Assembly (NCBI GenBank): GCA_947034885.2
Contig: OX344750.2
Span: 34,830,821 to 34,894,820, forward strand
From: Thuidium tamariscinum
Lineage: Eukaryota; Streptophyta; Bryopsida; Hypnales; Thuidiaceae
Length of the DNA stretch: 64,000 nt
Direction of reading: 5' to 3'
The translations under genes and the position numbers were made by a program. The notes below the pieces were generated by a model. That model was given only the letters and a program-made list of their open reading frames with translations, did not search any database and was not told the DNA's origin. Of this stretch, positions 60,414-64,000 are shown in pieces (within the stretch, counting starts at the first letter, position 1; every line of letters starts with the position of its first letter).

Positions 60414-62918
60414 TTGGCATCATAATATTTTGGTCATTTGGGTGACTACAATATTACACTTTCTAGCCATTTAGAGCAAACCTTTTTAGATGTTTGTTGC
60501 TAGCAACTATATTTCTTCTCATTAATTTTTTCTTTAGGCTTGTAGCTAGATCCAAAAAAAATGTCAAAAATTGTCAATACATAACTAGGAAAACGAAGGT
60601 TGGTCTTGAAAAAAGGTGTAGATAAAGGTATACCATGGAACAAGGTTAAGTTTGATAGAAAAAAATTGATTTACTAAAGAACAATGGTTTTCATTGATCT
60701 TGCTAATGTTGGAGTTTTCTTTAAAGTCTTTGGTAAGATTCTAATTCATGGAAATGAATGCATTTAATTCCTCAAATGGCTAAGTAATTGTCAAAGAGAA
60801 ATGTCTCCTCTTCAATTTTTTATTGCACATTACTTTGAAGAAATTGGAAAGAATCTAGTTATTTTGAATTTAAAAATTATTGAGAGTCTTATGTTGACAT
60901 ACTTTCAACATTTTTTGATTTGGAGAATTTGAAAAATAATGTGTAATGTTGCAAAATGGAATTAAAAAAAGAAGTCTTATGTAAAATAGTGAGGGATAAA
61001 ATTTGAAGACAAATTCTTGTGACATGAGTGGATTGGGTTGAACAACCCACTTTTATCATAATACTTGAAGTAGATAGTAAACTATATTTTGGTTGATGAA
61101 GGAGTTGCTCAATACATCCTTTACCAAAGTCTTGAAATTGCAGCACCTTATTTCTAGAATTCAAATTATGAACAAACTATGATGATCTCCAAAACATATT
61201 AGATTTGCAAAAAATACACTAATAACATTCATTGTAAGATATTTAAATGATTCCTACATATTTTTGAATATCACTTAAAGTGTGGTTGGTTTAAGTCTTA
61301 TTTTACACCATCATATTTGAAGATGTGTAATATTATTAAGAGTTTTTTTTTAGTTCATTTTTTAAATCCATGAAGAAAACATTAGTTCTAGATTCTAATC
61401 TAAGTTTTTGATTTGGAAATGATAGATTCTTTGTTTCATTATAAATCTTCTCTTAGAGAAGATTTATCATTTTGTATTTTAAGAAGAGAAGATTATACAA
61501 GGCTTAAATATTTTCAAGCTAAGTGAACTCCAAAGATGTAGTTACAAATTAGTAATTTTACAATTTTACAATTTGATACATTGATATAGTATTATTAATT
61601 ATGTATTGCATAAAATTCTCATTCTCTTAGGATGTTTTTCTTATTTATGAATTGATTTCTATTTGTAACTAAAAATTGGTAATTAATGGAATTAAAGGAT
61701 CTACCAATAGGAGTCCTTTTATTGCTTATCACACTTACCAAAACATATGAATGCAATAAGAATCCTTACTTGTTCCATAACTTTGCTCTAAAAATTCACT
61801 TACATATCTGAAGGAAAATAAGCTAATTTTTTCAATTCAAAATTCAAAGTTTTATTTTAGTTTTTTGTATATAATTATAATGTGAAAAAATCAAAATGCT
61901 ATTTTTATATTTTGTTAGATTTTTCATCCAATTGGATGTAAAAACAATCTAATAGTGTAATGATCATGTACAAAGAAATTCATCTTATATACATTTTCCT
62001 ATTTATTTATGATTTAATTCACATTCCACTTCTTGGCAAAAGTTATTTTGAAATACTTTAGAAGAATTTTTGTCCTTAATTCTTTGCAATGCAAATTTCT
62101 TTTAGATTTATAAAAAGTGTAGCTTATACATATGTAAAGTTTTTGTAAATGAATTTATATGTTTTTAGATTTACACAAATTATATTTCAAGGTTATCACA
62201 TAAATAATAATTTCTCTACATCCATAACGTACACTAAAAATGCAATCCTAGTACTACAACCATTGAAATATACATGAATACAAATAGTGTCAAAATGTGT
62301 GTCATTATAATCTACGAAGTCAATCATCAATATTTTTCACCATAAATATTATGTAAACTAGGAGGATTAGTCTTCACTTTTAGATGGTTGTAGCAAAAAA
62401 AATTCAAGCACATCCACATGCAAAAAAATTCAAAGTGGATTGACTTGCTTACAACCAATTCTCAAGAATTATATTGGCCTTGAGGGTTTAATAATTCAAT
62501 GTAGTAATTGAACTTGTGCAAAATCAACTTTATAATAAAAATCAAGTATTTTTAGTGCCCAATATAATAGACACAAGGAGTTAGAAGACGAGACTTCTTG
62601 AACATAAATTTGTTGAGTTCAATACATGATTTTTTTTTGCCCCCTTTCTTAATTCTGCCAAGTAGGCTTCTATCAAAATATCAACAATATGTCAATTATT
62701 GTCTAGATTATTGTCTAACTTCTATAACTTTATATATAGTGCAATATTCCTATATAGTAATAGAGTGTTTTTTTAGTGAATTTTTTTTTATCAAAGGCAC
62801 TTCAAACATGCATCTATAAATAATTCAATTCATGACCTCAAAAATTCACATAAATATCCTATACAAATAACACCCATCATGAAGTAAGATATAAAAATCA
62901 ATGCAAAAATTGTATTAA
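60414..62918. other. AT-rich intergenic DNA
   Basis: No gene is recognised. A perfect 13-bp palindromic pair (ATAAATCTTCTCT, then AGAGAAGATTTAT) lies at 61441-61467. Short frames at 60889 and 62598 have no domain signature. Confidence 0.45.
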
Positions 62919-63858
62919 TTAACCCCTAAAGTCCTAAATTGTATTTTTTAGGCAACACAACAATTTTGGGTAACTCACTACAAATGGAGTTTTTTTTTTT
63001 TTTCTTTGAAATTTTTAACAATATATGCCTGAGTAGTAGCTCTAAGGCCCTACAATTTTCATAACTTTTGACTTTATGGATAAAAGTTATTATATGATAA
63101 GTAGTTTTGCTTGGCGGGCAATTAGGGCAAAAACAAATATTCTTTCAAAATCATTTTCTTAAAAAATAAAAAATAAAAAATATTTTAATATTTATATATA
63201 GAGAGAGAAATATTTGAATCATTTCATCTTGATTTACAAAATGAAAGTTACGTGGGGTTTCAATTTGTGGGTAGTAAATAGGTATTATGGAATCTCTATT
63301 TTAAGATAAACTTTTAAAGTCCTTTGTTTTATTCAAATTTTTATATATTGAAAAAAAAATTAGGTATAGGTTGTTTATTAAAACATTGCAAACATTGGGA
63401 TTGGCATTTTTCAATTCTATAAACAAATGGTTAATATTTTAGTATTTTGAATCAATCTCTACTTCTTTCTACTTACTATTTTTTCTTGTATGATGTACAA
63501 ATCCAAATGATTTGAAAAATTTTCAAGCATGTAGCCAACTTTTTTTGATAGACAAATCCAAATAATGACCATTGTTTGAACATTTTTCATTCAAATGTGA
63601 CCGTTTTAAGTGTAGCTACCTAGGTTTTTTTAAAGTTTGTCAATTCACATGCTAATATCTTGCAATCTATACGGTAGAAATTTCTGAATCTTTTTTCATA
63701 TCTTTTCAAATTATCTTACTACAAGATCCTACAATAGCATGTGTTGAAAAATGTTTCTTTTAATTTTTATTTATTATTTTAAAAATTGGTACTTGTACTA
63801 GAAATGGAAGTTGTGGAGCATTTCCGTAAAAATATAGTCAAAAACCTTTAGGGGTCAA
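62919..63858 (+). mobile_element. Family 1 TTAA-type MITE, copy 9 (932 bp)
   Basis: TTAACCCCTAAAG at 62919 and CCTTTAGGGG with TCAA (a changed TTAA) at 63845-63858. Landmarks are GGGTAACTCACTAC, CATAACTTTTGACTTTATGG, CTACTTCTTTCTACTTACTA and ATAGTCAAAAACC. The interior is more decayed than copies 2 and 7. Confidence 0.85.
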
Positions 63859-64000
63859 TAAATATAATTGCTTTAGGAATTTTTTTAAAAATCAATTGAA
63901 CTTTAGGTATCTTTTTTTCCTTGCCCACTTTGGTGGTTGTACATTTTTTTTAAAAGCAATTGAACTTTTCCATTTGTTTCATATATTCTTCAACCATAGA
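63859..64000. other. AT-rich intergenic DNA
   Basis: Nothing recognised up to the window edge. Confidence 0.4.

Noticed and set aside
61441-61467. 13-bp perfect palindrome
   Set aside because: Too short and isolated in AT-rich DNA to assign a role; no terminator or element context.

Overview
This is a nuclear plant window: spliced genes with GT..AG introns, moderately GC-rich exons, and very AT-rich intergenic DNA. The introns that can be read are short (88-732 bp inside coding regions) and the leaders are long and GC-rich. That fits a compact-gene land plant such as a moss, liverwort or lycophyte better than a conifer or fern, but the sequence alone does not settle the lineage.

Only three loci look like working genes. 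(1) 17.0-20.8 kb, + strand: a four-exon gene for a 239-residue C3HC4 RING protein with SUMO-interaction-like motifs, resembling RNF4/Slx8 SUMO-targeted ubiquitin ligases. (2) 24.2-27.4 kb, - strand: a spliced gene for an unrecognised protein of about 230 residues, with a leader intron and an alternative N-terminal extension. (3) 46.3-49.8 kb, + strand: a five-exon gene for a 518-residue tryptophan aminotransferase-related/alliinase-family enzyme with an EGF-alliinase domain and the PLP lysine in SKSTGHAG. In plants this family makes indole-3-pyruvate for auxin synthesis. Nothing suggests that the three genes act together. A broken host gene for mitochondrial-type ribosomal protein L21 lies at 11.8-12.3 kb, and a GC-rich gene-like fragment lies at 59.5-60.2 kb.

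Most of the rest is DNA-transposon and MITE debris, and several families can be defined from the window itself. Family 1 (about 920-960 bp, TTAA target sites, ends CCCCTAAAGG..CCTTTAGGGG) has about nine copies plus relatives with other interiors; a duplicated flank at 53.1 kb supplies the empty site. Family 2 (230-350 bp, ends ATTAGA..TCTAAT, core TGACGTGG) has five copies, three of them inside Family 1 copies. Family 3 (275 bp, ends TAAGGTAGGTACACCC) has two young copies and a related long-inverted-repeat element that encloses the GC-rich fragment. Family 4 (about 730 bp, 4-bp target duplication) has two copies. Family 5 has GTGAGC-rich ends. Several tandem repeats and one perfect 29-bp hairpin complete the picture.

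Layout: 0-10 kb AT-rich with tandem repeats, MITEs and an unclassified 4.8-8.1 kb block; 10-12.6 kb a Family 1 inverted pair against the L21 pseudogene; 12.6-17 kb AT-rich; 17-21 kb RING gene; 21-24 kb AT-rich; 24-27.5 kb gene 2; 27.5-46 kb mostly MITEs and AT-rich DNA; 46-51 kb TAR gene; 51-64 kb Family 1 copies, Family 4 and the long-inverted-repeat element.
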